From Verrucomicrobiales bacterium (GTDB lineage: Bacteria > Verrucomicrobiota > Verrucomicrobiia > Limisphaerales > SXTU01), in assembly GCA_005791875.1 (NCBI GenBank), contig SXTU01000056.1:1-33035 (forward strand): a stretch of DNA of 33,035 bases, read 5' to 3'. Position numbers and translations under genes: made by a program. The notes under the pieces were generated by a model, which was not told where the DNA came from, ran no database searches, and saw only the letters and a list, made by a program, of their open reading frames with translations. The first letter of the stretch is position 1, and each line of letters opens with the position of its first letter. This document shows positions 17,101 to 25,994 of this stretch, piece by piece.

Positions 17101-20100
17101 TGCGCGTGTCGAGCTTCAGGAGCAGCTCGTCAATCGTGCGGTTGTCTTCCTGGTTCGCGGTGATGAGCAGGCTGTTGCTGCGCGGGTCGGGGAGGATCAC
17201 CGGCTTGTTGCGCTGAATGTCCGTCGTGCGCGCGGCGGCGTAGCGCTGCTCGAAGAGCGTCGTCAGCGTCGCGCCCACCAGCCGCGCGTCGGCGAACTGA
17301 AGCGGAATCAGCCGGATGCGCCCGCTCAAGGCCGTGCCCGCCGTGTCGAGCTGCTTCGCCAGGACCTCGACCATCTCGAAGCCGTCGCGCCCGCCGCCCA
17401 CAAGCAGCGCGTTGCTGCGCGAGTCGGCGAGGATGATGACCTTCAGCGCGTCGGACTGGCCCTTGTTCAGCGTCACGCGCTGGGTGAGCCGCGCGTCCAT
17501 GAGCTTCTGCAACGTGCCGGCCACGACGTTGGCATCCGCGTGTTCGAGCGGAAGGATGCGGATGTCGCGCAAGTCGAACGGCAGCTTCTGGTCGAGCTGC
17601 TTCAGCAAGCCCTCGATGATGGCGAAGCTCTTGGTGTTGCCCGCGACGACGAGCGCACCCGTGCGCTCGTCGAGCGTGATGACGGGTTTGTCCTCATTGC
17701 GGACGGTGTTGGCGCGCTGGCCGGCGTAGAGGTCGGCCAAAATCTTTTGCACCGCCGCCGGTTCGGCGTGCGCGAGCGGGAAGATGCGCACGGTGTCCAA
17801 GCCGGACGCAGACGGGATGTCGAGCTGGTCAATCACGTCGCTGATGAGCGGCAACACGTCGCTGCGGGCGGCGATGATGAGTATGTTCGAGAGGTCGTCG
17901 GCCTGGATGGTCAACGCGGCGCGGGCCTTGGCGTTCTCGCTCGTGCGCGGCGCGGCGGCGGCGTCCTTAAGCGTGCGGAGGCGGGTGACCTGCGTCCTAA
18001 GTCCCTCGGTGCCCGGGACCGGTGCGCCCTCGGCGAACACACTTTGCAGCATCGCGACGAGCCGCGTGGCCGAGGCGTGTTTGAGGCGGAACAACTTCAC
18101 CTCGGTCACGGGATGGTCGAGCTGCTTGTCCAAGTCCTCGATTAGCTTGGAGGCCAGCTCGATGGACTCGGTCTGGCCGCTGAGGATGAGCGTGTTCGAG
18201 CGCGCGTCCACGCCGATGCCGACGGGGTTGACGAGCGCCTTGCCGGTCAAGCCCTCGGGCTGCGCGCCGGGGCCGCCGGGGCCGGCGGCGAGCGTGCGGC
18301 CCTGCGTGAAGATGGTCTGCACCGTGGTCAGCACCGACGCGGCGTCCGCGTGCTGGAGCTTGATGATGCGGACGTTCACGCCCTCGACGACCTGCGGCGT
18401 GTCCATCAGTTCGACCACGGCGGCGAGCGCCTTCAAGTTGTCCGGCGTGGAGGTGAGCATCAACCGGTTGCCGCCGCCCACGCCGTCGGCGGCTATCTTG
18501 ATGGGCTTGGTGAGGTCCAGCGTGACGGCCTCGCCGTTGTCGCCGAGCACGCGGAGGCGGCGAATCTGCTCCTGCAACTCGCGCGACTCCGGCGACTGCA
18601 AACCCTGTGCAGCCGGGCGAATCATATTCTGCAACACCAGCGCCAACGCCGCCGCGTTCGCCTTCTTAAGTGCAAAAATCATAACCTCGGCCTCCACGTA
18701 GGGCGCGGGCTTGTCGAGCGATTGAATCATCTTTTCTACCTGTAGGATGACGGCCTCACGCGCGACCACCAGCAGTGCGCGGGAACGCGGGTCCACGGCG
18801 ACGGTGAGCGGCTCGCCGGGGCGGATGAGGTTGAGCTGCGTGACCATCTGCTGCACGAGCGGCAGGACTTTCTCCGGTGGCGCGTTGGTGAGCGGCACGC
18901 TGCGGAAGTCGAGCTGGGCGGCCTGGCCCGCGCCGTCGAGTTGCTTGATGAGCGACTCCATCAGCGCGAAGTCCGTCGGGCGTGCGCGGACCACGACGCT
19001 GCGCGTGCGCTGCTCGGCGACGACCGTGATGCGCGGCGGCTGCTCGACGGTGCGCACCGGCTCGCCGGGCCGCTGCGGCGTGACGGTGACGGGCGGCATG
19101 CGGAGCAATTCGTTCAGTGTGCGCGCCACCACGATGGGGTCAGCGTCCTTCAGCGGGAACAGGCGGAACTCGGCTTCGTTGCTGTAGAAATTCAGCGACA
19201 GGTCGCTGATGATGCGCTCGATGTTGTCCAACTCCGACGCCGGGCCGGAGAGCAACAGCGAGTTCGCGTTCTTGTCCACGGCGATGACAACCTCGGGAAT
19301 CGCATTCGTGTCCGCGACCGTGGCTTGCGCCTGCGGTGCGGGCGGATTGGCCGGGGCGTTGGTGGCCGGAGCGGCGGCGGGCGCGTTGGTCGCGGCGGGC
19401 TTGAACGGGTCCAGTTTCTCGACCACGCGCACGGTGCCGCGCGACATCTGCGGGTAAATGCTTTGCAGCATCTTCGCCATCTGCTCGGCGACGACGCGAT
19501 CGAGCGGGCGAAGGCGGACTTGGATGCTGTTGTCCTTGCTCTGCTCGTCGAGACGCGCGATGAGGTCCTGGATTTGCACGAGGTCGTTGCGCTTGGCGAT
19601 GACGGTCAGCGAGTTGTTCATCACGTCCGGCTCGATGAGCGGCTGCTCGCCCTTGGGCCGCTCGGTGAAGAGCAGCTCCAGCTTGCTCGCCACGTCGAAG
19701 GCCTTGGCCTTCTTGAGCCAGACGAACTGCACGTCGCGGTCGGAGCGCTCGGGGGCCTTGTCGAGCGTGGGGAGAATCTTCTCCACCACGCGGAAGTGCG
19801 CGGGCGTGCCGGAGATGATGAGCGAGTTGGCGCGCGCATCCACGGCCACGTTGATGGCAGCAGCGCGCCCCCGACCACGCGAGACGCCTTGGAGGAGCTG
19901 CTCGATGATGCCGGAGACTTCCTTGGCGGTGCCGTTCTCCAGCTTGTAGATGCGGATTTCGATTTCGTCGCCCTTCATCTCCACGTCGAGCGCCTGGATG
20001 ATTTTCAACACGTCCTCGACCTCGCCGTTCGGGCCGTTGATGAGCAGCGTGTTCGCGCCAGTCACGGGCGTGACGGTGGTGCGCGGGAGCTTGCCCCGGC

Positions 20101-23100
20101 CCATCTTCGCGGTGAACGACGCGGTCACGGCGTTGGCGACCTCCTCGGCCCTGCCCTTCGTGAGATGCACGGCGTGGAAGGTCGTCTTGTCACCAGCGGG
20201 CGCGGCGTCCATTACGCGGACGAGTTGCTCAATCTTTTCCAAGTCCGAGCGCGTGGCGTCCACGATGAGCGTGTTGTCGTCGCCGCCCGCGCTGATGAGC
20301 ATGCGGTCCTCGCGGTCGGCGGTGCCGGCCTGGCGCGGGAAAAGGCGGTTGAGCATCACCACGGCGGCGGCGGCGGAATTTCGCTCCAACGGGAACACGC
20401 GGACCTCGCGGCCCAGCGTGGTGCCGGCCTTGTCCATCACGTCGGCGGTCTCCTGCATGAGCGCGAGCTGCGCCTCGGTGCCGACGAAGATGAGCTGGTT
20501 GCCGGGGATGTCCTCGACGATGACCGCGCCCGCCGTGCCGACCTCGGGCTGGCTGCGCGCGCGCTCCTCGAACACCTGGCGAATCTTCGGCGCGGTCTCC
20601 GTCGCGCGCCGGCCTTTCAGCGCGAAGACCCGCATCGAACGCACCGCGTTCGTGCTGGCGGGTGCGGCTTCGAGCTGTTCAATCAACGTCCCCGCCGCCT
20701 GCACGTCGCGCGCCTCGCCGGTTACGATGAGGCTGCGGTTCTTCGCGTCCACCACGACGGCCACGCGCTTCTGCGGGCGGCCGTTGTAATCCAGCTTCAC
20801 CAGCGCGTTGGTCAGCAGCGCGGTGACTTGGTCGGGGTCGGCGGACTTGAGCTTGAAGACCCGCGCGCCGCCCGCCTGCGAGCCGGTGCGGTTCAGCTCC
20901 TTCACCAAGCCCTCCACCGCTGCGACCTCGTTCGTCGCGCCGGTCACGACGATGCGGTTCGAGTTCGTCTCGGCCATGATGAGCGTGCTGGTCGCCGTCG
21001 CGCCGGGGCGCAGGCGGGCTTGCTCGGCGTAAAGTTGCTTGAGCGTGGCAGCCACCCCGATGGCGTCGCCGCTGGTGAGGTCGAAGAAACGCGTCTCGCG
21101 CACCTCGTTCGCGGCGGGGCCGCGCACTTGGGCGATGATGGCTTCAATCTCGGTGAGATGATTCGTGCGGCCCGTCACGATGACGCGGCCGTTGCGCGTG
21201 TCGGGCAGGAACGACGCGTCCGCCGGGTCCGAGAGCGGCCGCGTGCGCCAGCGCTCCTCGTAGAGCGAGCGAACGAGCGGGACGAGGCGCGTGACTTCGT
21301 CGGCGGGGCCGAGGTCGAACATCCGCGTCGCGCGGTCGGCGGGCTGGGTTTGCAGCTTCTGCAAGTCGTCGAGGATGCGGGTGAAGAGCTTCAACTGCGC
21401 GTCGCTGCCCGCGAGGATGAGCTGGCTGCCGCTCGCGTCGTCCATCACGAGCAACTCCGCCACGGCCAGCTCGGGCTGCGTTTTGATTTGGTCGTCGTAG
21501 AGTTTGCGCGCCTGCGAAAGCAGCGTGTTCGGCGTCGCGGAGTTGAGCTGCACGGTCTGGATTTTCCGCGTGGGCTGCTCGCCGAGCGACTGGTCGAGCT
21601 GCTCGATGATGGCGGGCACGGCGGCGAGTTCCTTCGCGTCGCCGGTGACGATGAGTGTGCGGGTCTTCGCGTCCACCGAGACGCTCACGCGCTTCTGCGG
21701 GCGGCCGAGCGCATCGAAGCGCACGAGCGCCGTGGTCAGCACCTCGGCGACCTTCGCGGGGTCGGCGGACTTGATTTTGAAGACCCGCGCCGTCGCGCTC
21801 TGGCCGGCGGTGGTGTCCAACTTCTTCACCAGCTCCGCGACAGCGTTCAGCTCCGTGACCTCACCGATGGCAATCAGCCGGTTCGCGCTCGTGTCGGCCA
21901 TGATGAGCGTGTCGGGCGTGAGCGCGCCAAAGCGGGCCTTCGCATCCTCCGCGTAAAGCAGCTTGAGCGTCACGGCCAACTCGGTGGCGCTGGCGGTGGT
22001 CAGGTCGAAGAGCCGCGTCTCGCGCGCCTGCGGCTTGGCCTTCGCCGTGCCGAGCTTTTGCAGGATGGTTTCAATCTCCTTCACGTGCTCGGGCCGGCCC
22101 GTGACGATGACGCGCCCGCCCTGCGGGTCGGCGACGATTTGCGCGTCCGCCGGGTCGGTCTCGGGGCGGTCCTTCCACTGCTCGGTGTAGAGCTTCTGCA
22201 CGATGGGCAGCAGCCGCGCCACGTCGTTGGCGGAACCCACTTCAATCATTCGCGTCTCGCGCGCGGCAGTGGCGGCGGGCGTGAGTTCGAGGCGCTTGAA
22301 GATGTCCTCGATGGCCTTCATCTGGTCGGTGCGCGCGCTGACAATGACGCGGCCGGAAACGCCGTCGCTGACCATCTGCGCGTCCGCCGCACCGAGCTGT
22401 GGGTTGGCGGCGAACTGGTCCTTGTAGAGCTGGAGCGCGAGCGCCATGACGCGCCGGGCCTCGGCGAGCTTGCCAAGGTCAATGACCTTCGTTTCGCGCG
22501 CGGCGGGCTGGCCGCCGGCGAGCGTGTCGGCAATCTGCTGAATCGCCTCGGCCTGCTGCTTCGTGCCGAAGACGTTGAGCCGCGTGCCGCTGGCATCGGC
22601 GTAAATCGTCGCGGGCTTCTGCGTCTTGCCAAGCGATTGCTCGGAGTAAACCGCCGTGACCTTCGGCAGCAGCTCCGTGGCCGACGCGTTCTTCAGCACG
22701 ATGGGATGCAGCTCGCGCTGCAGCTCGTCCGGCTTCGCGTCGAGTGACGCCACGAGCGCCTCGATTTGCACGAGCATCGGCTCGGGCGCGAGGACGATGA
22801 GCCGCTTGCCGTTCGGCGTGATGCTCACGAGGTTCGTCACCGCGCGGCCGCCGCTCTGAGCCGAGAAGATGCGCGTGGCCAGCGTCGCGAGCGCGTCAGC
22901 GTCGCCGCGCACTTCGATGAGCTTCATCGCCTTGGGCTTCTCCAAGTTCGACGGGTCAATGCCTTCGTTGTCGAGGCGTTGGATGATGTTCTCCGCGTCC
23001 TTCAAGTCCGCGCGAGTGCCGGCCACGACGATGCTGTTCGACTCCGGGTCTGCGCTGACGGTGATGCGGCGGATGGGCTGGTTGCGGGCATCGAACTTGA

Positions 23101-25981
23101 CCATCGCGTTCGAGACCACGCCGACGACCTTGAGCGCGGTGGCGTTGTTCAGCTTGAAGACCCGCGCGCCGCCCGCGCCCTCGGGGGCCTGGTCGAGCTG
23201 CTCGACGATGGTGTTCACGGCGAGCAACTCGTTGCGCGGGCCGCTGATGATGAGGCGGTTCGCGGTCACATCGGCGATGACTTTGACCGTGGGCGAATAC
23301 TCCGGCCCACGCTGGCTCTTGAGCAGCTCGGTCACGAGCGGCAACGCGAGCGCGGCGATGGCGGTGGCATCGCCCTGCTTCAATTCCATCACGCGCATCT
23401 CGCGCGGCTGCACGTCGCCGGGAGTGTCGAGCTGCTGGATAACCTTCGACGCGGCTTCAACCGCGTCCGGCTCGCCGCTGATGACCAGGCTGTTGCTGCG
23501 CGCGTCCACGAGCACCTTCACGGTCTGCGCCTGCGCGTTAAGGCTCTTCTCCACGAGGCCGGAAATCTCGGCGGCCAGCGCGGCCTTGAGCCGGATGACG
23601 CGCGTTTCCTCACGCGCGGGCTTTTTGCCGACGGGGTCGAGCTGCCGGATGATGGCCTCGACGCGGGTGATTTCCGCCTCCGCGCCGCTGACCATGATGC
23701 GGTTGTTCTTCGGGTCAGCGATGACCGTGGCCGCGCCGCCGGGCGGCTCGCTCTGCCCCCGGAGCTGCTCGGTGTAGAGCTGCGTGACGAGCGTGGTCAG
23801 GTCGGTGGCCGTGCGCGCGTGCAATTCCACGGTGCGGAACTGGCGGGCGAGGTTCTGCGTCGTGGCGGTGTCGAGCTGCATCACCAAATCGCGCACGCGG
23901 GTCAAGTCCTTCGCCGTCGCGAGCACGATGATTTGCTTGCCGCTCGCGTCGGGGATGAGCTTTGGCTCCATCTGCGGGTCCGTGCCGGGGCCGCCCATCT
24001 GTGCGAGGAGCTGCGTGGCGAGCGTGATGATTTCCGTGGGCGTCTTGGCGCGCACGGGGAGGACCACCATCTCTCGACGCTGCGTGGCGGGCGCGAGGTC
24101 AACGACCTGCACGAGCTGCTCAATCTCCTTCAACTGCTCCGGCGTCGCGGTGACGAGCATGCGGTTGTTCGCGTTGTCGGCGACGACGGACGGCTTGGGC
24201 TGGCCCTCGAAGCGTCGGTCGGCCATGCGGTCAGTGAGCAGCTTCTCGAAGCCGGGGAAGACCGTGTCCAGCTTGGTGTTCTTGAGCGCGATGATTTGGA
24301 GCTGGCGGTTCAGCACCACGCCGTTCTTGCCGCGCAGTTGCTTCACCAACTCCTCGATGCGGAGCAAATGCGGTTCGCTCGCCGTGACAATGAGCCGGCC
24401 GTTCTCGTCGTTCATCAGCTTCGCGTGCGGGCCGGACTCCAGAGACCCCGCGCCGCTCATTTGGTTGCGGTAAAGCTCCTCGACAAGCGGCAACAGGCGC
24501 TTCGCATCCGCCGCCGTGCCGACCTCGATGAAGCGCGTCTGTAGCGCTTGTGGCTGCGAAGTGCCCGTCTCCAACTGCGTGAGAATCTCCGTCGCCGTCT
24601 GCAAATCGCCGGGCGAGCCGGTGATGACCACGCTCTTGCTGGCCGCGTCGAACGTGACGCTCGCCGTGGTGCCCGCCTTGCCGCCGGGGTCGCGACGCGT
24701 GAGCGCCTGCGTGATGATGGCGGCGAAGTCCTTCGGCTCGGTCGCGCGCGGGCGGAAAACCTTTGTGAGCGTGATGGTCTGCGTGCGGAGCGCGACGTTG
24801 TTCGTGTTGCCGAACTGGCCGGGCGTGCCCTTGTCCACGCGGCTGATGAGCAAATCAATTTGCTCCAACTGCGCCGCGACCGGCGACGCGACGATGAGGC
24901 GGTTGTCCTTCGTGTCGGCGATGACGCGCGCCTTGGTGGCGGCAGCGGAGCCAGTCTCCTTCGGCTCGGCCACGCCCGGGATGGCTTGGCGGACGATAGT
25001 GGCCAACTCCTCGGCCTTGATGTTTTGCAGTTGGTAAATCCGCACGTCGCCCGCCGGGCCTTCGCGCTGCTCGAACTTCGCAATCAACTCCTCCGCCAGC
25101 GCGATGCGGTCGCGCGGGCCGAAGAGAACCATCGTGCGCGAGGCGTCGTCATAGACGGCGGTGATGTATTCGTTCGGGTCGGGCGGGACCGCGACCATCG
25201 TCTTGGTGGTGGGGTTGAACTCCTGCCGACGCGGCGCGGTGGCGAGGCCGAACGTGCGGTTGAGCAGGTCGGCGACAATTGCGCCCGAGGTGTTTTGCAT
25301 CGCGAAGGTCTTCATCATCCGCTCGGCGGGAGCCTCGATGTCGATGGTGGCGAGCAGGGCTTTGACGCGCTGAATGTTCGCCAGCCGGTCGGTGATGATG
25401 ATGCCGCGACCGCGCGGGAGCACGGCCATTGAGCCCGCGCTGGAGAGCATCGCGGTGAGGGAGTCGGTGATTTCCTTCGAGTCCACGTTCTTCGCGTCGA
25501 GCACGGCGGTGACAACCTCGCCGGGGCGCACGTCACCGGTCGGGGCCGCGCCGCGCAGGAGCTTGAGCGGCGTGGAGGGCAGCTCCTTGAATGGAACGAG
25601 CTGAAGGTAGTTCGCGTTCTCCACGAGCATGACGCCCTTCATCGCGAGGACGACATTGAGCGTGTCGAGGGCCTCGGCGTAGCTGTAGGCGTTGGGGTCG
25701 TTGTAAGTGAGCGTGCCCTCGGGCTTGTTGCCGGCGAGGAGCGGCTTGCCCGCCATCTGCGCGAACCGCTCGATGACATCGGCGTAGGGAATGCCATCGA
25801 ACTGGAAGCGGATGTTGCGCGCGGCAGTCGCAGGCGCGGGCGCGGCGGTGCCCGGCGTGATGGTGACGGACTTCGCGGGGGCGTTCGCGGGCGGCGGGGC
25901 CTTCGGTGCGTCCTGCGCCGCGAGGGTAAACGTGCCGGTGGCGAGCGCCAAGGCGAGGAGCGTGGGGTGCGTGCGGTTCAT
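14153..25981 (-). CDS. gspD: Giant type II secretion secretin with 43 N-type repeats
   Basis: A 3942-residue secretin, about six times the normal GspD length. Residues 1-54 are a signal peptide and Ala/Pro linker. Residues 55-155 are an N0/STN-like domain (IRFQFDGIPYADVIERFAQMAGKPLL). Residues 156-3654 are 43 consecutive NolW/secretin-N-type repeats, most 69-80 residues long. Each has the pattern R-x-hydrophobic-(F/I)-x-L-x-x-A...(V/I)x(A/V)D-x-x-x-N-x-(L/I)-(I/V)-x-(G/A) and ends in a helix (I)xxLD. Residues 3655-3942 are the secretin core (VLLAEVSLT, VLSRPQIVTADNKPATINIGQRVPL, VNLTVTPKIS, QNGQTIIIGGLI, VPYLGDIPYLGAAFR, ELLIFLTPTIL). The protein should form the outer-membrane channel of the secretion system encoded upstream, with a very long periplasmic part. 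The frame is unbroken over 11.8 kb, so the size is not a sequencing artefact. It follows the gspM-like gene by 13 bases. Confidence 0.93.
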   Translation of the reverse strand: MNRTHPTLLALALATGTFTLAAQDAPKAPPPANAPAKSVTITPGTAAPAPATAARNIRFQFDGIPYADVIERFAQMAGKPLLAGNKPEGTLTYNDPNAYSYAEALDTLNVVLAMKGVMLVENANYLQLVPFKELPSTPLKLLRGAAPTGDVRPGEVVTAVLDAKNVDSKEITDSLTAMLSSAGSMAVLPRGRGIIITDRLANIQRVKALLATIDIEAPAERMMKTFAMQNTSGAIVADLLNRTFGLATAPRRQEFNPTTKTMVAVPPDPNEYITAVYDDASRTMVLFGPRDRIALAEELIAKFEQREGPAGDVRIYQLQNIKAEELATIVRQAIPGVAEPKETGSAAATKARVIADTKDNRLIVASPVAAQLEQIDLLISRVDKGTPGQFGNTNNVALRTQTITLTKVFRPRATEPKDFAAIITQALTRRDPGGKAGTTASVTFDAASKSVVITGSPGDLQTATEILTQLETGTSQPQALQTRFIEVGTAADAKRLLPLVEELYRNQMSGAGSLESGPHAKLMNDENGRLIVTASEPHLLRIEELVKQLRGKNGVVLNRQLQIIALKNTKLDTVFPGFEKLLTDRMADRRFEGQPKPSVVADNANNRMLVTATPEQLKEIEQLVQVVDLAPATQRREMVVLPVRAKTPTEIITLATQLLAQMGGPGTDPQMEPKLIPDASGKQIIVLATAKDLTRVRDLVMQLDTATTQNLARQFRTVELHARTATDLTTLVTQLYTEQLRGQSEPPGGAATVIADPKNNRIMVSGAEAEITRVEAIIRQLDPVGKKPAREETRVIRLKAALAAEISGLVEKSLNAQAQTVKVLVDARSNSLVISGEPDAVEAASKVIQQLDTPGDVQPREMRVMELKQGDATAIAALALPLVTELLKSQRGPEYSPTVKVIADVTANRLIISGPRNELLAVNTIVEQLDQAPEGAGGARVFKLNNATALKVVGVVSNAMVKFDARNQPIRRITVSADPESNSIVVAGTRADLKDAENIIQRLDNEGIDPSNLEKPKAMKLIEVRGDADALATLATRIFSAQSGGRAVTNLVSITPNGKRLIVLAPEPMLVQIEALVASLDAKPDELQRELHPIVLKNASATELLPKVTAVYSEQSLGKTQKPATIYADASGTRLNVFGTKQQAEAIQQIADTLAGGQPAARETKVIDLGKLAEARRVMALALQLYKDQFAANPQLGAADAQMVSDGVSGRVIVSARTDQMKAIEDIFKRLELTPAATAARETRMIEVGSANDVARLLPIVQKLYTEQWKDRPETDPADAQIVADPQGGRVIVTGRPEHVKEIETILQKLGTAKAKPQARETRLFDLTTASATELAVTLKLLYAEDAKARFGALTPDTLIMADTSANRLIAIGEVTELNAVAELVKKLDTTAGQSATARVFKIKSADPAKVAEVLTTALVRFDALGRPQKRVSVSVDAKTRTLIVTGDAKELAAVPAIIEQLDQSLGEQPTRKIQTVQLNSATPNTLLSQARKLYDDQIKTQPELAVAELLVMDDASGSQLILAGSDAQLKLFTRILDDLQKLQTQPADRATRMFDLGPADEVTRLVPLVRSLYEERWRTRPLSDPADASFLPDTRNGRVIVTGRTNHLTEIEAIIAQVRGPAANEVRETRFFDLTSGDAIGVAATLKQLYAEQARLRPGATATSTLIMAETNSNRIVVTGATNEVAAVEGLVKELNRTGSQAGGARVFKLKSADPDQVTALLTNALVKLDYNGRPQKRVAVVVDAKNRSLIVTGEARDVQAAGTLIEQLEAAPASTNAVRSMRVFALKGRRATETAPKIRQVFEERARSQPEVGTAGAVIVEDIPGNQLIFVGTEAQLALMQETADVMDKAGTTLGREVRVFPLERNSAAAAVVMLNRLFPRQAGTADREDRMLISAGGDDNTLIVDATRSDLEKIEQLVRVMDAAPAGDKTTFHAVHLTKGRAEEVANAVTASFTAKMGRGKLPRTTVTPVTGANTLLINGPNGEVEDVLKIIQALDVEMKGDEIEIRIYKLENGTAKEVSGIIEQLLQGVSRGRGRAAAINVAVDARANSLIISGTPAHFRVVEKILPTLDKAPERSDRDVQFVWLKKAKAFDVASKLELLFTERPKGEQPLIEPDVMNNSLTVIAKRNDLVQIQDLIARLDEQSKDNSIQVRLRPLDRVVAEQMAKMLQSIYPQMSRGTVRVVEKLDPFKPAATNAPAAAPATNAPANPPAPQAQATVADTNAIPEVVIAVDKNANSLLLSGPASELDNIERIISDLSLNFYSNEAEFRLFPLKDADPIVVARTLNELLRMPPVTVTPQRPGEPVRTVEQPPRITVVAEQRTRSVVVRARPTDFALMESLIKQLDGAGQAAQLDFRSVPLTNAPPEKVLPLVQQMVTQLNLIRPGEPLTVAVDPRSRALLVVAREAVILQVEKMIQSLDKPAPYVEAEVMIFALKKANAAALALVLQNMIRPAAQGLQSPESRELQEQIRRLRVLGDNGEAVTLDLTKPIKIAADGVGGGNRLMLTSTPDNLKALAAVVELMDTPQVVEGVNVRIIKLQHADAASVLTTVQTIFTQGRTLAAGPGGPGAQPEGLTGKALVNPVGIGVDARSNTLILSGQTESIELASKLIEDLDKQLDHPVTEVKLFRLKHASATRLVAMLQSVFAEGAPVPGTEGLRTQVTRLRTLKDAAAAPRTSENAKARAALTIQADDLSNILIIAARSDVLPLISDVIDQLDIPSASGLDTVRIFPLAHAEPAAVQKILADLYAGQRANTVRNEDKPVITLDERTGALVVAGNTKSFAIIEGLLKQLDQKLPFDLRDIRILPLEHADANVVAGTLQKLMDARLTQRVTLNKGQSDALKVIILADSRSNALLVGGGRDGFEMVEVLAKQLDTAGTALSGRIRLIPLQFADARLVGATLTTLFEQRYAAARTTDIQRNKPVILPDPRSNSLLITANQEDNRTIDELLLKLDTRMDNPSLQLTVLPLKHNDAARVGAMIESIFTARRTAQSLPGQPPLPATQIKLEPDALNNSLVVSASKENLELIQDLLKKLDAEPVIAGGVLEAFTLQFADAARVGAMLSSLVQQGLYRPGQLRGAPAAGTADKLSVSVDPRSNTLFVSASPETMAVVREVIKRMDTQEQAVTGDVRLFQLKHARASSLATTLTQFFTAKEAADALTVNANQRRVKATVIADDRVNTILVTGGKEAFDFVERILPQLDGEGTFSKLNFRVFTLQKATAAKLQATLQPIFANRPPRVRGEPNDPITIIADAWVNALLVGANVEDMAAVEALIKQLDAEPAPNGLAIHVFPLAKADVRKVALTVQGLFRDGPPGLPGQQTQVQVTADERINALIVSCGEVDARRIAELVKRLDTEQVARVAEIKVFPLKNARAEMLSTILNAALNTKPLPLTDQQNPNAQSVLQFITRTMGGRDLITAALKESVLITPDPRMNSLIVSGPVDYMGLLEQIITRLDASSPQEAKIKVFALKNASARAMADILTSMFRMTATATTTSQRTIQYTLVRPGGTNDAASATLGTAEQAALTVTVDPRTNSLLIGGTDHYVQMVEQIIDSLDSSTANDRRTEVVRLKNTQSADVALAVRSFLDQERLRVTQSLGADAVGAAQQMLEREVAVVGETNSNTLLLSASPRYFTQVQQLIAELDKSQPQVMVQVLLAEVSLTGNSELGLEWTHKNNPYTAGIDLGGAKAITGSFSAALTGGDLSFLLRALKADGKVEVLSRPQIVTADNKPATINIGQRVPLITDSRVTERGDTINSFRYEDIGVNLTVTPKISPDGFVKLELGTTNSSISSSEVKINASATVQIINQRRANTTVSVQNGQTIIIGGLIGTQEDKRVRKVPYLGDIPYLGAAFRTTTVTKEKRELLIFLTPTILANNQTVVPLTDPNEAMRDQLERSRLKDEIKRNDFNKPLLDPIFPPPVTPPPVNPPGRKSSGS
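15020..25516 (-). repeat. Tandem array of 43 coding repeats (secretin-N type) in gspD
   Basis: Codons 156-3654 of gspD. Repeats 4-26 are compact and regular (69-80 residues, mostly 73-80). Repeats 27-43 vary (75-117 residues) because loops differ, for example an Ala/Pro/Asn-rich insert in repeat 27 (about 2193-2223) and 25-30-residue inserts in 30, 32, 41 and 42. Repeats 1-3 are more divergent. Counts and boundaries were drawn by hand; the domain lengths sum exactly to 3942. Confidence 0.88.
20411..22261 (-). repeat. Two tandem four-repeat blocks within gspD (about 926 bp each)
   Basis: Repeats 15-18 (codons 1241-1549; 21335-22261) and 19-22 (codons 1550-1857; 20411-21334) match in order. 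RETRMIEVG pairs with RATRMFDLG, GGRVIVTGR with NGRVIVTGR, RETRLFDLT with RETRFFDLT, ARVFKIKSADP with ARVFKLKSADP, and GRPQKRV with GRPQKRV. Repeats 10-11 are a further, more diverged copy of the 16-17 / 20-21 pair. Confidence 0.85.
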
Positions 25982-25994
25982 AAAGGGAGAGCGT

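Noticed and set aside
18941-22747. 1268-residue open frame on the plus strand opposite the secretin repeats (also 22766-24544 and 15779-18145).
   Set aside because: It is the antisense of the repeated gspD codons. GC-rich codon bias and the repeat pattern keep the complement open. It lacks its own domain signals and its periodicity mirrors the secretin repeats.
14153-25981. Possible assembly artefact: several gspD-like genes or repeat expansion by misassembly.
   Set aside because: The frame is unbroken, there is only one N0 and one secretin core, and the repeats are well diverged (even the best block pair differs at many positions), unlike collapsed or duplicated reads.
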